A stretch of DNA of 64,000 bases from AP-15 sp963701815 (GTDB lineage: Bacteria; Pseudomonadota; Alphaproteobacteria; ATCC43930; CGMCC-115725): contig CAVPBN010000020.1 of NCBI GenBank assembly GCA_963701815.1, forward strand, positions 1 to 64,000. Reading direction: 5' to 3'. The notes beneath the pieces are model-generated. The model ran no database searches and was not told the origin of the DNA. It saw nothing but the letters and a program-made list of their open reading frames with translations. The translations under genes and the position numbers were made by a program. Of this stretch, positions 1 to 9,090 are shown one piece after another. How positions within the stretch are numbered: the stretch's first letter is position 1; each line of letters begins with the position of its first letter.

Positions 1-331
1 TGTAGTCGGGCGGATTGTGCGAGCCGGTGACCATGATCCCGCCGTCAACGTCGAGCGTCGCAGCGGCGTAATAGAGCATCGGGGTCGGCCCGCGGCCGAT
101 CCGAACGATGTCGACGCCCTCGACCGCCAGCCCGTCGACCAACGCCGCCTCGAGCTCAGGCGAGGTCAGCCTGCCGTCGTAGCCGACCGCGACGCGATGC
201 CCGCCGGCCGCTCTCAAGGTGACGGCGTAGGCCCGGCCGATCGCCTGCGCATCGGCGGCCGACAAGGTCCGGCCGACGACGCCGCGAATGTCGTCCTCGC
301 GCAGGATCGTCGGATCAAAGCGATGCCCCAT
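1..331 (-). CDS. Phosphomannomutase/phosphoglucomutase, N-terminal part
   Basis: This is the first 110 residues of an alpha-D-phosphohexomutase, which interconverts hexose 6-phosphate and hexose 1-phosphate. The N-terminus reads MGHRFDPTILREDDIRG, and the metal/phosphoserine loop appears near residues 101-108 as VTGSHNPP, where the serine is the phosphoryl carrier. The gene runs off the left edge of the window, so its 3' end is missing. It lies 14 bases downstream of galU on the same strand. Together they would supply hexose 1-phosphate and UDP-glucose for surface polysaccharide. The exact substrate (mannose or glucose) cannot be told from this fragment. Confidence 0.9.
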   Translation of the reverse strand, partial: MGHRFDPTILREDDIRGVVGRTLSAADAQAIGRAYAVTLRAAGGHRVAVGYDGRLTSPELEAALVDGLAVEGVDIVRIGRGPTPMLYYAAATLDVDGGIMVTGSHNPPDY

Positions 332-344
332 CGGCGGTTCCGAT

Positions 345-1216
345 CTAAAGATACGAGGTCAAAAGCCGGCGCAGCTGCGGCCCCAATTCCCGGTGCTGCC
401 AGCCAAGCGCCACCGTCGCTTCGAGGAAACCGAGTTTGTCGCCGCAATCGTAGCGCCTGCCGGCAAAGCGCAGCCCGTGAAACGGCTGGCCGTCATCGAT
501 CAGCTGCGCCAGCGCGTCCGTCAACTGGATCTCGCCGCCGCTGCCCCGCCGTTGCCGCGCCAGCGGGGCAAAGATTTCAGGTTGGACGATATAGCGGCCG
601 ACGATGGTCAACGTGGACGGCGCCGCCGCGGGTTCGGGTTTTTCGACCACCGCTTTCGCCCGCACCAGCCTGCCGTCGATGGCGACCACATCGAGCACGC
701 CGTAGCGGCGTGTCTCGGCGCGCGGCACTTCAATCACCGCGGCGAGGTTGCCGCCGGTCTGGTTGTAGGAGGCGAAGGTTGGGGACAGACAAGGGGTGTC
801 GCAAACCATCAGATCGTCGGCGAGCAACACCGCAAACGGTTCGGCGCCGACCAGCGAACGGGCGCACCAGACGGCATGGCCGAGGCCGAGCGGCGTCTGC
901 TGCCGGGTATAGGCAATCTGCCCCGGCTCGAGCATCGCCGCCCCGATCTCGTCGAGCGGGTCGGTTTTGCCGCGCTGCCGCAACAGCGCCTCGAGCTCTA
1001 CGGCGCGGTCGAAATGATCTTCGATTGCGTTCTTTGCCCGACCGGTAACGAAAAAGAACTGCTCGATCCCGCCGCCTTGGCCTCTTCGACCGCGTATTGA
1101 ATCAGCGGCTTGTCGACGATCGGCAGCATTTCCTTGGGGATCGCCTTGGTCGCCGGCAGAAAGCGGGTCCCGAGCCCCGCGACCGGGAAGACGGCTTTTC
1201 GGATCGGCCTGTGCAT
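345..1216 (-). CDS. galU: UTP-glucose-1-phosphate uridylyltransferase GalU (frameshifted)
   Basis: GalU makes UDP-glucose from UTP and glucose 1-phosphate in the cytoplasm. The N-terminal frame starts MHRPIRKAVFPVAGLGTRFL, followed by the signature PATKAIPKEMLPIVDKP. The reading then moves to another frame at about 1068, where one base appears lost beside a GGG run, and continues with the conserved FFVTGRAK, PLGLGHAVW and LADDL motifs to the stop. Restoring one base gives about 290 residues, the normal GalU length. Both halves are well conserved, so an assembly indel is more likely than a dead gene. It sits directly upstream of the phosphohexomutase. Confidence 0.88.
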
Positions 1217-1361
1217 ATACTCCTCGACGCGGTCTGCACGCTCCGGAACGATGCGCGCTGTAAGATGAACCTTTGGATACTAACGCTGCCCCCCGCTCCT
1301 GCGATCCGCAATCAACAGCAAAAAATGTGCCGCAAATGGTTAACACTTGCGCCGAGCCCGA

Positions 1362-1964
1362 ATGACGATGCCATCTCGCGAACCGATCGACAACAGAATT
1401 TTTGTGCTGATCCTGCAGCATCCACAGGAGAAGGGAGAGTTATTTGGGACCGCGGCGGCGACGATTGCCGCCTTGCGACGCTCGGCGCTGGTCGTCGGGC
1501 TGTCCTGGCCCAATTTGTCGCGACCGCTCGGCCGGCCGGCGGACCCCAGGCGGTGGGCCGCGCTTTATCTGGGCTCCGCCCGTCCCAACCGGTTCGGCGC
1601 TGAGCGGGAACTCGTCGCGCTCGACCGCCGGGGCGCACCGGCAGCGGAACAGGCGGGGGCGCTGCGCGGCCTCGACGGCGTCGTCCTGCTCGACGGCAGC
1701 TGGGCCGAGGCAAAGGCGCTCTGGTGGCGCAACCCATGGCTGCTGAAGCTGCGCCGCCTCGTCCTCAACCCGCCGCAACGGTCGCGCTACGACGTCCTGC
1801 GCCGCGAGCCGCGCCGCGAAGCATTGTCGACGATCGAAGCCGCGGCGCTGCTGCTGAAACATGCCGGCGGCGGCAAGGAGGCCGAGGCCGCGCTGCTTGC
1901 GGCCCTCGACGATCTGCTGGACGGGGCCCCGGCGCCGCGGCGCCGCCCGCTGCGATCCAGTTGA
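1362..1964 (+). CDS. DTW domain-containing protein
   Basis: A protein of about 200 residues that resembles the DTW domain family; characterised members are tRNA-uridine aminocarboxypropyltransferases. Visible family features are LILQHPQEK near the N-terminus, the DGSW version of the DTW motif in LLDGSWAEAK, LNPPQRSRY, and the closing STIEAAALLL segment. The N-terminal cysteine cluster of many DTW proteins is absent, so this is a short form. ATG is available at 1362 and 1368, and an in-frame TTG lies at 1347. It is transcribed divergently from galU. The family call is fairly firm; the substrate is not. Confidence 0.75.
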   Translation: MTMPSREPIDNRIFVLILQHPQEKGELFGTAAATIAALRRSALVVGLSWPNLSRPLGRPADPRRWAALYLGSARPNRFGAERELVALDRRGAPAAEQAGALRGLDGVVLLDGSWAEAKALWWRNPWLLKLRRLVLNPPQRSRYDVLRREPRREALSTIEAAALLLKHAGGGKEAEAALLAALDDLLDGAPAPRRRPLRSS

Positions 1965-2006
1965 CGGCGGGCGACGCCAACCCGGCCGCGATGACGCGCC
2001 GGGTTG

Positions 2007-2774
2007 TCATCGTCCGGCGGCGAGCACCGTCGCCGCGGCCAGGGTGTAGGCCCCGGTTGCCGTCAGCAGACCGATGGCGAGAGTGTTGAAGGCTTCGGCG
2101 CCCAGCCGGTCGCCGAGGGGACGGCCGGCGAGCCCGCCGAGGAAGGCGAACGGCGTCAGCACCGCGGCGGCGAGCCAGGTCCGCGCCGGAACGCCGATCG
2201 TCACGGCATGCGCGGTCAAACTCGCCATGTAGCTGAGCGCAAAAAAGGCGAGAAGCGTCGCGCGCAGCGGTCGCGGCGGCACCCCGGCGAGCAGCAGATA
2301 GATCAGCACGGGCGGCCCGGACATGCCGACAAGGGCGGTGGCGGCACCCGATACCGCGCCGGCGGCGAGGTCGCGTCCCGGGCTCGTGCCGAACGTCCCC
2401 GCCGGGTCGTACGGGGCGCGGCGGCGCGATCGGACGAGCAGCGCGGCAAAGACGAGGATCGTCACCCCGATTGTCGCCCGCACCGCGATCGGATCGGTAT
2501 GGGCAAACGCGGCGATACCGATCGGCAACCCGGCGAGGCATCCGATCGCCAGGCGAAGCAGCCGCCATCGGTCGACTGACCGCCGCAGTCCCGGCAGCAC
2601 GACGATCGACAATGCCGCGGTCAGGATTATGACGAGCTGGACGGCTTCTCCCGGGTCGACAAACATCAGAAAAAGCGGCGCCGCCAGGACGGCGAAACCA
2701 AACCCGCCGGCGGCCTGCAACGCCGCCGCGACAGCGGTCGTCGCCGCGAGCCCGACCCAGCCGAGCGGAGTCAC
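2007..2774 (-). CDS. TauE/SafE-family membrane transporter
   Basis: About 255 residues, almost entirely hydrophobic, with roughly eight predicted membrane segments in two halves. The PF01925 pattern is visible: an N-terminal GGFGFAVLAAPLF segment and a second-half repeat ALVGMSGPPVLIYLL. Members export sulfite, sulfonates or related organic anions across the inner membrane. The open frame extends upstream into the preceding gene. A GTG at 2774, just after that gene's stop, gives the usual family length and is preferred. It is downstream of and probably co-transcribed with the small gene at 2794-3135. The substrate is not predictable. Confidence 0.8.
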   Translation of the reverse strand: MTPLGWVGLAATTAVAAALQAAGGFGFAVLAAPLFLMFVDPGEAVQLVIILTAALSIVVLPGLRRSVDRWRLLRLAIGCLAGLPIGIAAFAHTDPIAVRATIGVTILVFAALLVRSRRRAPYDPAGTFGTSPGRDLAAGAVSGAATALVGMSGPPVLIYLLLAGVPPRPLRATLLAFFALSYMASLTAHAVTIGVPARTWLAAAVLTPFAFLGGLAGRPLGDRLGAEAFNTLAIGLLTATGAYTLAAATVLAAGR

Positions 2775-2793
2775 CCGCCAGCCGAGCGGCGGT

Positions 2794-3135
2794 TCAAGGA
2801 GTGCGGTGCGGCAGGGTGCCGCGCCGCACCGGCAGCGCCGCGCTGCGGACGGCGAAGGCGCCGCCGATCGTCTCGACCCGGTAGCCGCAGCAGAACCGGG
2901 CGACGAATGCGTGGGCGAACGCGGCGTCGGCGAAATAGAAGGCGATCGCGTCGTTGACGACGCCGGCGAGCCCGCCCGGCGCGCTGGTCCAGCCGTCGGG
3001 GCCGCAGGTCTGGTCGAGCCAGGCATGCATCAGCGCAAGCTGGCCGCCGAGGCCCTGCACCGGCACCGCGACGCGCAAGCGCACCGGAAACTGCCGCTCC
3101 GCCGCACGCTGGGCCTGTCTTGCGTCTCGGGTCAT
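2794..3135 (-). CDS. Conserved hypothetical protein (113 aa)
   Basis: A soluble protein of about 113 residues starting MTRDARQAQRAAERQF. I do not recognise a named domain. Its middle contains ordered, family-like sequence (MHAWLDQTCGPDGW, GVVNDAIAFYF, AFVARFCCGY), unlike the arginine/alanine-rich noise of antisense frames, so it is very likely real. The start is chosen because upstream residues in the same frame look non-coding and an AGGA-like stretch lies about 15 bases before the ATG. It is followed closely by the TauE/SafE gene. Confidence 0.6.
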   Translation of the reverse strand: MTRDARQAQRAAERQFPVRLRVAVPVQGLGGQLALMHAWLDQTCGPDGWTSAPGGLAGVVNDAIAFYFADAAFAHAFVARFCCGYRVETIGGAFAVRSAALPVRRGTLPHRTP

Positions 3136-3329
3136 TTGAACCCCATGTTTCCTGTTTGTTCCTGAACTGTACGATGGCGAGCCGGCGCTGTCGAGGGGCA
3201 ATGCGATCCCGCAGGCAACGCCGGGCAAGCAGGCAGCCTTTTCGACGGGTGCAACAGGGAAGAGAGATCGCGGCGCGCCAGCCGTCCAATCCTCCGGCCA
3301 GGAACCGGCGGTTCGTCGCGGCCGGCCGC

Positions 3330-4016
3330 TCATTTCCGCTCGCCGCGCCGGTCTTGCAGTTCGAGCGTCACCAATCGGGCGATCGTGGTCGCAAGGTAGA
3401 GCTGGCCGACGACCGCCTCCAAATTCGCCAGGCTGCGAGCGAACGGACTTACCGGCACGATGTCGCCGAAACCGGTGCTGGTCAGCGTAGTAAAGCTGAA
3501 ATACAGCATCAAGGCGATCTCGCTGGGACTACGCCTCGGGGCGCCGATATTGGCGAAGGCGCCGGGGTTGAGCTCCCAGATCAGATGATAGGCCGAGGCG
3601 AAGATGGTCGCGAGATTGAGGTACAGCACGACTGCGCCCTGGAGCCGCCGAAAGGTGATGCGGCCAGGGGCATAGACGGCATTCGCGACGACCCAACTCA
3701 GCGCCGAATAGGTAACGATGCCGCCGCCGCGGCTCAGCAGGCTTTCCGCCATCGGCGAGCGCTGCAGCCACAGGCCCGCCAATGTCGCCGACAATCCCAG
3801 CAAAATGCCGAGAATGGCCCCGCGCCGGTGGGAGATCGCGACGACAATCAGCACCACCGCCAGCACCAATATCTCGGCGATCGGCCGGGCCCACCGCCAC
3901 CCCTGCGCGGCCAGCGGCGCGGCAACAAAGATTGCGCCGAGTTCGAGGATCAGCAGAACGGTTAGGCTCGGATCTCTAAGCCGATCCTGCCAGCTGCGGA
4001 TCGCGGTTCGGTCCAT
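3330..4016 (-). CDS. Two-transmembrane ion channel family protein
   Basis: A membrane protein of about 228 residues. It has N-terminal hydrophobic helices, then a C-terminal Ion_trans_2-type pore (PF07885): a helix (AVVLYLNLATIFASAYHLIW), a pore segment, the selectivity-filter-like TGFGDIVP, and a final helix. TGFGD in place of the canonical TVGYGD still fits a K+ or non-selective channel. The ATG at 4016 (MDRTAIRSWQ) is preferred over a farther in-frame ATG at 4091; neither has a convincing ribosome site. It probably conducts potassium across the inner membrane. Confidence 0.75.
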   Translation of the reverse strand: MDRTAIRSWQDRLRDPSLTVLLILELGAIFVAAPLAAQGWRWARPIAEILVLAVVLIVVAISHRRGAILGILLGLSATLAGLWLQRSPMAESLLSRGGGIVTYSALSWVVANAVYAPGRITFRRLQGAVVLYLNLATIFASAYHLIWELNPGAFANIGAPRRSPSEIALMLYFSFTTLTSTGFGDIVPVSPFARSLANLEAVVGQLYLATTIARLVTLELQDRRGERK

Positions 4017-4261
4017 CGTTCGAGAAACGAAATCAAAAAGGCACTCGATCGGGCCAATGCCCGCACCGGGTCCATGCGTGTCTGGCACCAAATCTCGGGC
4101 AAGTCCACCGCGGCGGCATGGCGGCAGTCGAAACCGGGGGGCTGGCGCCGCCGGTCCGATGTCATTTTCGGCGTCTTACGGGGCAAGCGATCGGTCGCGG
4201 CTTGACCTGCGGGAAGGCTCGGGTAGGCTGGCTGCGCCACCCAGGCTGCGGAGCAAGCGCG

Positions 4262-5534
4262 ATGAAGCTGCTGTGGTTTCACCTGATGCCGTACACCGAG
4301 TTGCCCGACGATTTCCGCGAGAAACATCCTTCGGTGTGGGTCGACATCCATTCCTCGTTGTTCGACCCGCGGCGCGCCCATCACATGTACAACGACTTTC
4401 ATGGACGAACTCGAATTCGCCGCCGAATGCGGGTTCGACGCGATTTGCGTCAACGAGCACCATTCGAACGGCTACGGGCTGATGCCGTCGCCAAACCTGG
4501 TCGCCTCGTCGTTGGCGCGGCGCACCAGCGACACCGCGCTGTGCGTGATGGGCAATTCGCTCGCGCTCTACAACCCGCCGACCCGCGTCGCCGAAGAATT
4601 CGCGATGATCGACGTGATCTCGGGCGGCCGGCTGATCGCCGGCTTCCCGGTCGGCTCGCCGATGGACACCTGTTTTGCGTATGGCCAGAACCCGAGCCTG
4701 CTGCGCGAGCGCTATCACGAGGCGCACGACCTGGTGCTTCGCGCCTGGACCGAACCGGAAACCTTTGCCTTCAACGGCCGGTTCAACCAGCAGCGCTACG
4801 TCAACATCTGGCCGCGGCCGATCCAGAAGCCGCATCCGCCGATCTGGGTCCCGGGCGGCGGCTCGGTCGAAACCTGGCGGTGGTGCGCCGAGATGGATTA
4901 TGTCTACTGCTATCTGTCGTATTACGGCTATCAGGCCGGCCAGGCGACGATGCAGGGCTTTTGGGACGAGATGGCGCGGCTCGGCAAGGACCGGAACCCG
5001 TACCGCGCCGGCTTTCTGCAATTCGTCGGCGTCGCCGAGACCCGCGAGGAAGCGTTTCGGCTGTATCGCGAGCCGGCCGAATATTTCTACGGCCGCTGCC
5101 TGCATGTCGATCCGCGCTTTGCCGGGCCGCCCGGCTACGCCTCCGAGGAGACCCAGCGCCGCGGCATCCAGAGCCAGGTGGCGCTCGCCGCGCAGGCGTC
5201 GCGATACGAGTTGAAATTCCAGATGCTGGCGCGCGAGATGGACGCGATCGTCGACAAGGGCTACGTGATTATCGGCTCGCCCGACGAGGTGGCGGCCCAG
5301 CTCAGGGAAGTCGCGGTCAATCTCAACGTCGGCCACCTGATGCTGTTGCTTCAGTTCGGCTGCATGGGCAAGGACCTGGCCAACTACAACAGCCGGCTCT
5401 TCGCCGAAAAGGTCATGCCGCAATTGACCGATGTATTCGCCGACTGGGAGGACCGCTGGTGGCCGCAACCGATCGACCGCGTCGCCCGGGCGCCGCTGAC
5501 GCCGTTCCACCCCGCGGCGGCAGCGGCGGAGTAG
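4262..5534 (+). CDS. LLM-class flavin-dependent oxidoreductase (frameshifted)
   Basis: A luciferase-like monooxygenase (bacterial luciferase fold, FMNH2-dependent), about 423 residues. The N-terminus MKLLWFHLMPYTELP is in one frame. At about 4399 an extra C shifts to the frame MDELEFAAECGFDAICVNEH, which continues without a break to the stop. Family landmarks include VNEHHSNGYG, EEFAMIDVISGGRLIAG, RYHEAHDLVLRAW and PHPPIWVPGG. It is followed seven bases later by an alpha/beta hydrolase, so a monooxygenation-hydrolysis pair is likely. A second LLM/hydrolase pair lies at 17.1-19.2 kb. The substrate is unknown. Confidence 0.82.
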
Positions 5535-5541
5535 GTGTGCG

Positions 5542-6324
5542 GTGAGCGACCCGCAGGCGACATCCGTCGACGTCAACGGCTTCCCGTCGAGAATCTGGCA
5601 AAAAGGCGACGGCCCGAAGCTCGGCTTTCTCGCCGGCTTCGGCGGGTTGCCGCGCTGGGTCCCGTTTCTCGACGCGCTGGCGCGCGAGCGGACCGTGATC
5701 GTGCCGTCATTGCCGGGGTTCCCGGGCGGCGACCGCGGCCATACCGTCCTCGACAGCCATCTCGATTGGGTCTTGGCGGTGCGCCTGCTGTTGCAAAAAG
5801 CCGGGCTCGACGGCGCCGATCTGGCCGGCGGCTCGGTCGGCGCCTCGTTTGTCGCCGAGATCGCGGCGATCTGGCCCGCTTCGGTCCGGCGCTTGGCGCT
5901 GATCGCGCCCTGGGGGTTGTTCGACGAGAATGAGCCGATGACCGACCCTTGGGCGCAGCGGCCGCCCGAGGTGCCGGCTCTGCTCTGCGCCGATCCCGAG
6001 CGCTGGAACGAGCTGAAGGCCGCGCCCGAGGGCGCCAATTCGCCGGAGTGGCCGATCGAGCAGACCCGCGCCGCCGAGGCTGCGGCCCGCGCCTTCTGGC
6101 CGCTCGGCAACACCAAGCTCGACAAGCGGCTGCCGCTGATCGCGGCGCCGACCCTGCTGGTTCGCGGCGCCGAGGACCGGATCCTGCCGGCCAGCTATCT
6201 CGACCGCTTCGCCGCGGCGATCGCCGGCCCGACCGAAATCCGCACGATCGCGGGGGCTGGCCATCTCGCCGAACTCGACAAGCCCGAGGCAGTCGCCGCC
6301 GCGATCCTCGCCTGGACCGCCTGA
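5542..6324 (+). CDS. Alpha/beta hydrolase
   Basis: A 260-residue alpha/beta-fold hydrolase starting at GTG, seven bases after the LLM monooxygenase and surely in the same operon. The nucleophile elbow is AGGSVGA with Ser98. A late acidic residue is in VRGAEDRILP and the histidine is in GAGHLAEL, so the triad looks complete. An oxyanion-loop segment GFGGLPRW is visible near residue 32. It may hydrolyse the ester, lactone or C-C bond product of the upstream monooxygenase. That coupling is inferred from position only. Confidence 0.85.
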   Translation: MSDPQATSVDVNGFPSRIWQKGDGPKLGFLAGFGGLPRWVPFLDALARERTVIVPSLPGFPGGDRGHTVLDSHLDWVLAVRLLLQKAGLDGADLAGGSVGASFVAEIAAIWPASVRRLALIAPWGLFDENEPMTDPWAQRPPEVPALLCADPERWNELKAAPEGANSPEWPIEQTRAAEAAARAFWPLGNTKLDKRLPLIAAPTLLVRGAEDRILPASYLDRFAAAIAGPTEIRTIAGAGHLAELDKPEAVAAAILAWTA

Positions 6325-6519
6325 GCGGCCCCTTCCGACACTCTCGCGCCGGAGGCGGCCCTTTGGTTCACCTCTGCACATGCCTTTTGGCCCTCGCAGC
6401 CGAGCGTCTCGAGAATTCCAGACGAGTTTTCGGCGGATTGCGGCGGTAGGCGCTCGGCCAGTGGCCGACGCGCCTCACCGATGGCGACAGGCGCCATCTG
6501 GTGTATTCTTCGGGCCGAC

Positions 6520-6786
6520 ATGACCGACCGACTATCGCTGACCAACGCACTCGCCGACGCCGATATCGACCGTCGGAAGGCCGAGCGCATCGCGACCGAA
6601 ATATTCGACGCGATCCACGACAACGTTGCCACCAAGCAGGATGTGGAGCTGGTCAGAGCAGAATTGCGCGAGGTCGGGCTGCGCCTGGAGGCGCGTATAG
6701 ATCGGATCGTGGTGCGGCTCGGTTCATTGATTGTGATTCTCGCCGGGATCGTCCTGGCGGCGATCCGGTATTTGCCGCACAGCTGA
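6520..6786 (+). CDS. DUF1640-like coiled-coil membrane-anchored protein
   Basis: An 88-residue protein starting MTDRLSLTNALADADIDR. The middle is a charged heptad-like stretch (TKQDVELVRAELREVGLRLE), and the C-terminus is one hydrophobic helix (LGSLIVILAGIVLAAI) followed by a short tail. This is the layout of the DUF1640/CCDC90 family, tail-anchored coiled-coil proteins of unclear function. An upstream in-frame ATG at 6481 would add 13 unlikely residues. No partner is suggested by its neighbours. Confidence 0.6.
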   Translation: MTDRLSLTNALADADIDRRKAERIATEIFDAIHDNVATKQDVELVRAELREVGLRLEARIDRIVVRLGSLIVILAGIVLAAIRYLPHS

Positions 6787-6929
6787 GCCGGCGCGAACCC
6801 GGAGGCGAATGGCCGAGCCGGCGCCGGCGGGCGAGTCGGCAACGTCACCGGCTCGGGCGGGAACACGCGGCCCCGCTTCGGCTCGCAGATAACGGACTGA
6901 GTTGCACTGGAAAGGATGGGCAGGTCCCG

Positions 6930-7958
6930 ATGATCATCGATTGCCATGGCCACTACACCACTGCCCCGCGTCAGCATGAGGGCTGGCGCACCCAGCAGAT
7001 CGAGGCGCACGCGGCCGGCAGATCGCCGCCGCCGCGCCCGGCGATAGCCGATGACGAGATCCGCGAAACGATCGCGGGCGGCCAACTCAAGGTACAGCGC
7101 GAACGCGGCACCGATCTGACGATCTTCTCGCCGCGCGCCGCCGGCATGGGCCACCACCTCGGCGACGCAACGACCAGCGAAGCCTGGGCCGGCGCCTGCA
7201 ACGAGCTGATTCATCGCGTGTGCTCGCTGTTCCCGAAGAACTTCGTCGGTGTGGCGATGCTGCCGCAGAGCGCAGGCGTCTCGCCGCAGAACTGCATCGC
7301 CGAGATCGACCGCTGCGTGAATGAATACGGGTTCGTCGGCATCAATCTGAACCCCGACCCGTCCGGCGGGCATTGGCGGGACCCGCCGCTGTCCGACCGG
7401 TACTGGTATCCGGTCTACGAAAAGATGGCCGAGCACGACATTCCGGCGATGATCCATGTCAGCGCCTCGTGCAATCCGACGCATCACACGACCGGCTCGC
7501 ACTACCTCAACGGCGACACCGCAGGCTTCAACCAGCTGATGACCTCGTCGGTGTTCAAGGACTTCCCGGCCATCAAGTTCATCATCCCGCACGGCGGCGG
7601 CGCTGTGCCGTACCACTGGGGGCGTTACCGCGGTCTGGCGCAGGACGCCAAACTCGGGCTCTTATCCGACGTCGTTTTGAAAAACATATTCTTCGACACC
7701 TGCGTCTATCACTTGCCGGGCCAGGAGTTGCTGGCGAAGGTCATCCCGGTCGACAACATTCTGTTCGCCTCGGAAATGATCGGTGCGGTTCGCGGCGTCG
7801 ATCCGCAGACCGGGCATCACTACGACGACACCAAGCGCTACATCGACCAGCTGCCGCTGCCGGCGGCGGACAAGGCAAAAATTTTCGAAGGCAATGCGCG
7901 CCGCGTGTACGGCCGCCTCTCCAGAACGATCGACAAGCAGTCCGCGAGGACGGCCTAG
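6930..7958 (+). CDS. ligJ: 4-oxalomesaconate hydratase, amidohydrolase family (LigJ-like)
   Basis: A 342-residue amidohydrolase-superfamily protein that closely resembles LigJ, which hydrates 4-oxalomesaconate in the protocatechuate 4,5-cleavage (and gallate) pathway. Metal ligands are seen in DCHGHY (His6, His8), MIHVSASCNPTHH and IIPHGGGAVPYHWGR. Other near-diagnostic segments are NLNPDPSGGHW, FDTCVYH, LFASEMIGAVRG and YDDTKRYID. The length matches LigJ. No other lig genes (dioxygenase, lactonase) sit beside it, so the pathway is split or the enzyme serves a related acid. An HpcH/HpaI aldolase lies 13 kb away. Confidence 0.82.
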   Translation: MIIDCHGHYTTAPRQHEGWRTQQIEAHAAGRSPPPRPAIADDEIRETIAGGQLKVQRERGTDLTIFSPRAAGMGHHLGDATTSEAWAGACNELIHRVCSLFPKNFVGVAMLPQSAGVSPQNCIAEIDRCVNEYGFVGINLNPDPSGGHWRDPPLSDRYWYPVYEKMAEHDIPAMIHVSASCNPTHHTTGSHYLNGDTAGFNQLMTSSVFKDFPAIKFIIPHGGGAVPYHWGRYRGLAQDAKLGLLSDVVLKNIFFDTCVYHLPGQELLAKVIPVDNILFASEMIGAVRGVDPQTGHHYDDTKRYIDQLPLPAADKAKIFEGNARRVYGRLSRTIDKQSARTA

Positions 7959-8035
7959 CCCAGGCCTAGCCCCCGTTGAGGCCGATCGAGCGCATCGAGT
8001 TGACGGGCCGTTGCCGTTGTCGAGAATAGGCGGCG

Positions 8036-8788
8036 ATGGTCGTCGCATCGCCTCTGCCGGCGCGCCTCAAACGGTTCGGGCGCATTGTCGTCGACGGCAT
8101 CCTGCCGCCGCGTTGCCTCGCCTGCGGCGTCACGGTCGGCGAGCCGAATTCGCTTTGCGGACCATGCTGGTCGGGGATCACGTTTTTTGCGCCGCCTTGG
8201 TGCGGTCGGTGCGGGCTGCCGTTCGCGCACTCGATCGGCGACGATGCCGTCTGCGCGGACTGCGCGCGCCAGCAACGATCGTGGGATCGGGCGCGCGCCG
8301 TGCTGCGCTACGACAAGCACAGCCGGCGTCTCGTCATCGCGCTCAAACATGCCGACCATACCCATCTGGCGGGCGCGCTCGGGCGGTGGATGCATCGCGC
8401 CGGCAGCGACCTGCTGGCCGGCGCCGATCTGCTGGTCCCGGTCCCGCTGCATTGGACCCGGCTGTTCCAGCGCCGCTACAATCAGGCTGCATTGCTGGCG
8501 CATGCGATCCGGGCCGCCGGCGGGCCGCCGGTCGCCGCCGACTGGCTGATCCGGCGGCGCCGGACCCCGTCGCAGGGTCATCTCGGGCCGGCGGCGCGTA
8601 TCCGCAACGTGCGCGGCGCCTTTGCCTTGAAGCCTGGCCGCAATGTCGCCGGAAAGCGCGTCGTGATCATCGACGACGTGATGACGACGGGTGCTACCGC
8701 CGAGGAGTGCGCGCGCCGGCTGCGCCGCGCCGGGGCGGCGTTTGTCGGCGTGCTGACGCTGGCGCGGGCGTTGCGGGTCGGGTCATAA
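8036..8788 (+). CDS. comF: ComF family phosphoribosyltransferase
   Basis: A 250-residue ComF/GntX-type protein. The N-terminus carries paired zinc-ribbon cysteines (Cys27/30, 41/44, 56/59, 73/76). A type I phosphoribosyltransferase domain follows, with PVPLHWTRLFQRRYNQ and the PRPP-binding loop VVIIDDVMTTGAT at about residues 209-221. In competent bacteria ComF supports DNA uptake; in alphaproteobacteria its role is unsettled. It heads the usual comF, grxC, nitrilase, DUF1178 series. Confidence 0.9.
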   Translation: MVVASPLPARLKRFGRIVVDGILPPRCLACGVTVGEPNSLCGPCWSGITFFAPPWCGRCGLPFAHSIGDDAVCADCARQQRSWDRARAVLRYDKHSRRLVIALKHADHTHLAGALGRWMHRAGSDLLAGADLLVPVPLHWTRLFQRRYNQAALLAHAIRAAGGPPVAADWLIRRRRTPSQGHLGPAARIRNVRGAFALKPGRNVAGKRVVIIDDVMTTGATAEECARRLRRAGAAFVGVLTLARALRVGS

Positions 8789-8826
8789 TCGGGACCGCGA
8801 CCGGTGCCTGCGGAAGGATTGCGGTT

Positions 8827-9090
8827 ATGGCCGAGATCGAGATGTATGCGACGAGGTACTGCCCTTATTGCTCGCGCGCCCGGGCGTTGCTGCGGCGCAA
8901 GGGCGCGGCCTTCACCGAGATCGACATCGGCGAACAGCCCGGCCGGCGCGACGAGATGATCCGACGCGCCGGCGGGAGCAGCACGGTGCCGCAAATCTTC
9001 ATCGATGGCGAACATATCGGCGGCTGCGACGACATGGTGGCGCTCGATCGCGCCGGCGGCCTGGACGCCAAGCTCGGCGTCGGCCGATGA
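8827..9090 (+). CDS. grxC: Glutaredoxin 3
   Basis: An 87-residue glutaredoxin with the dithiol active site CPYC (Cys12, Cys15), the cis-proline glutathione-binding segment TVPQIFIDGEHIGGCDD, and the normal GrxC length. It reduces protein disulfides and mixed glutathione disulfides in the cytoplasm. The start at 8827 is the only good one. The stop overlaps the next start (ATGA), so it is translationally coupled to the nitrilase-like gene. Confidence 0.93.
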   Translation: MAEIEMYATRYCPYCSRARALLRRKGAAFTEIDIGEQPGRRDEMIRRAGGSSTVPQIFIDGEHIGGCDDMVALDRAGGLDAKLGVGR

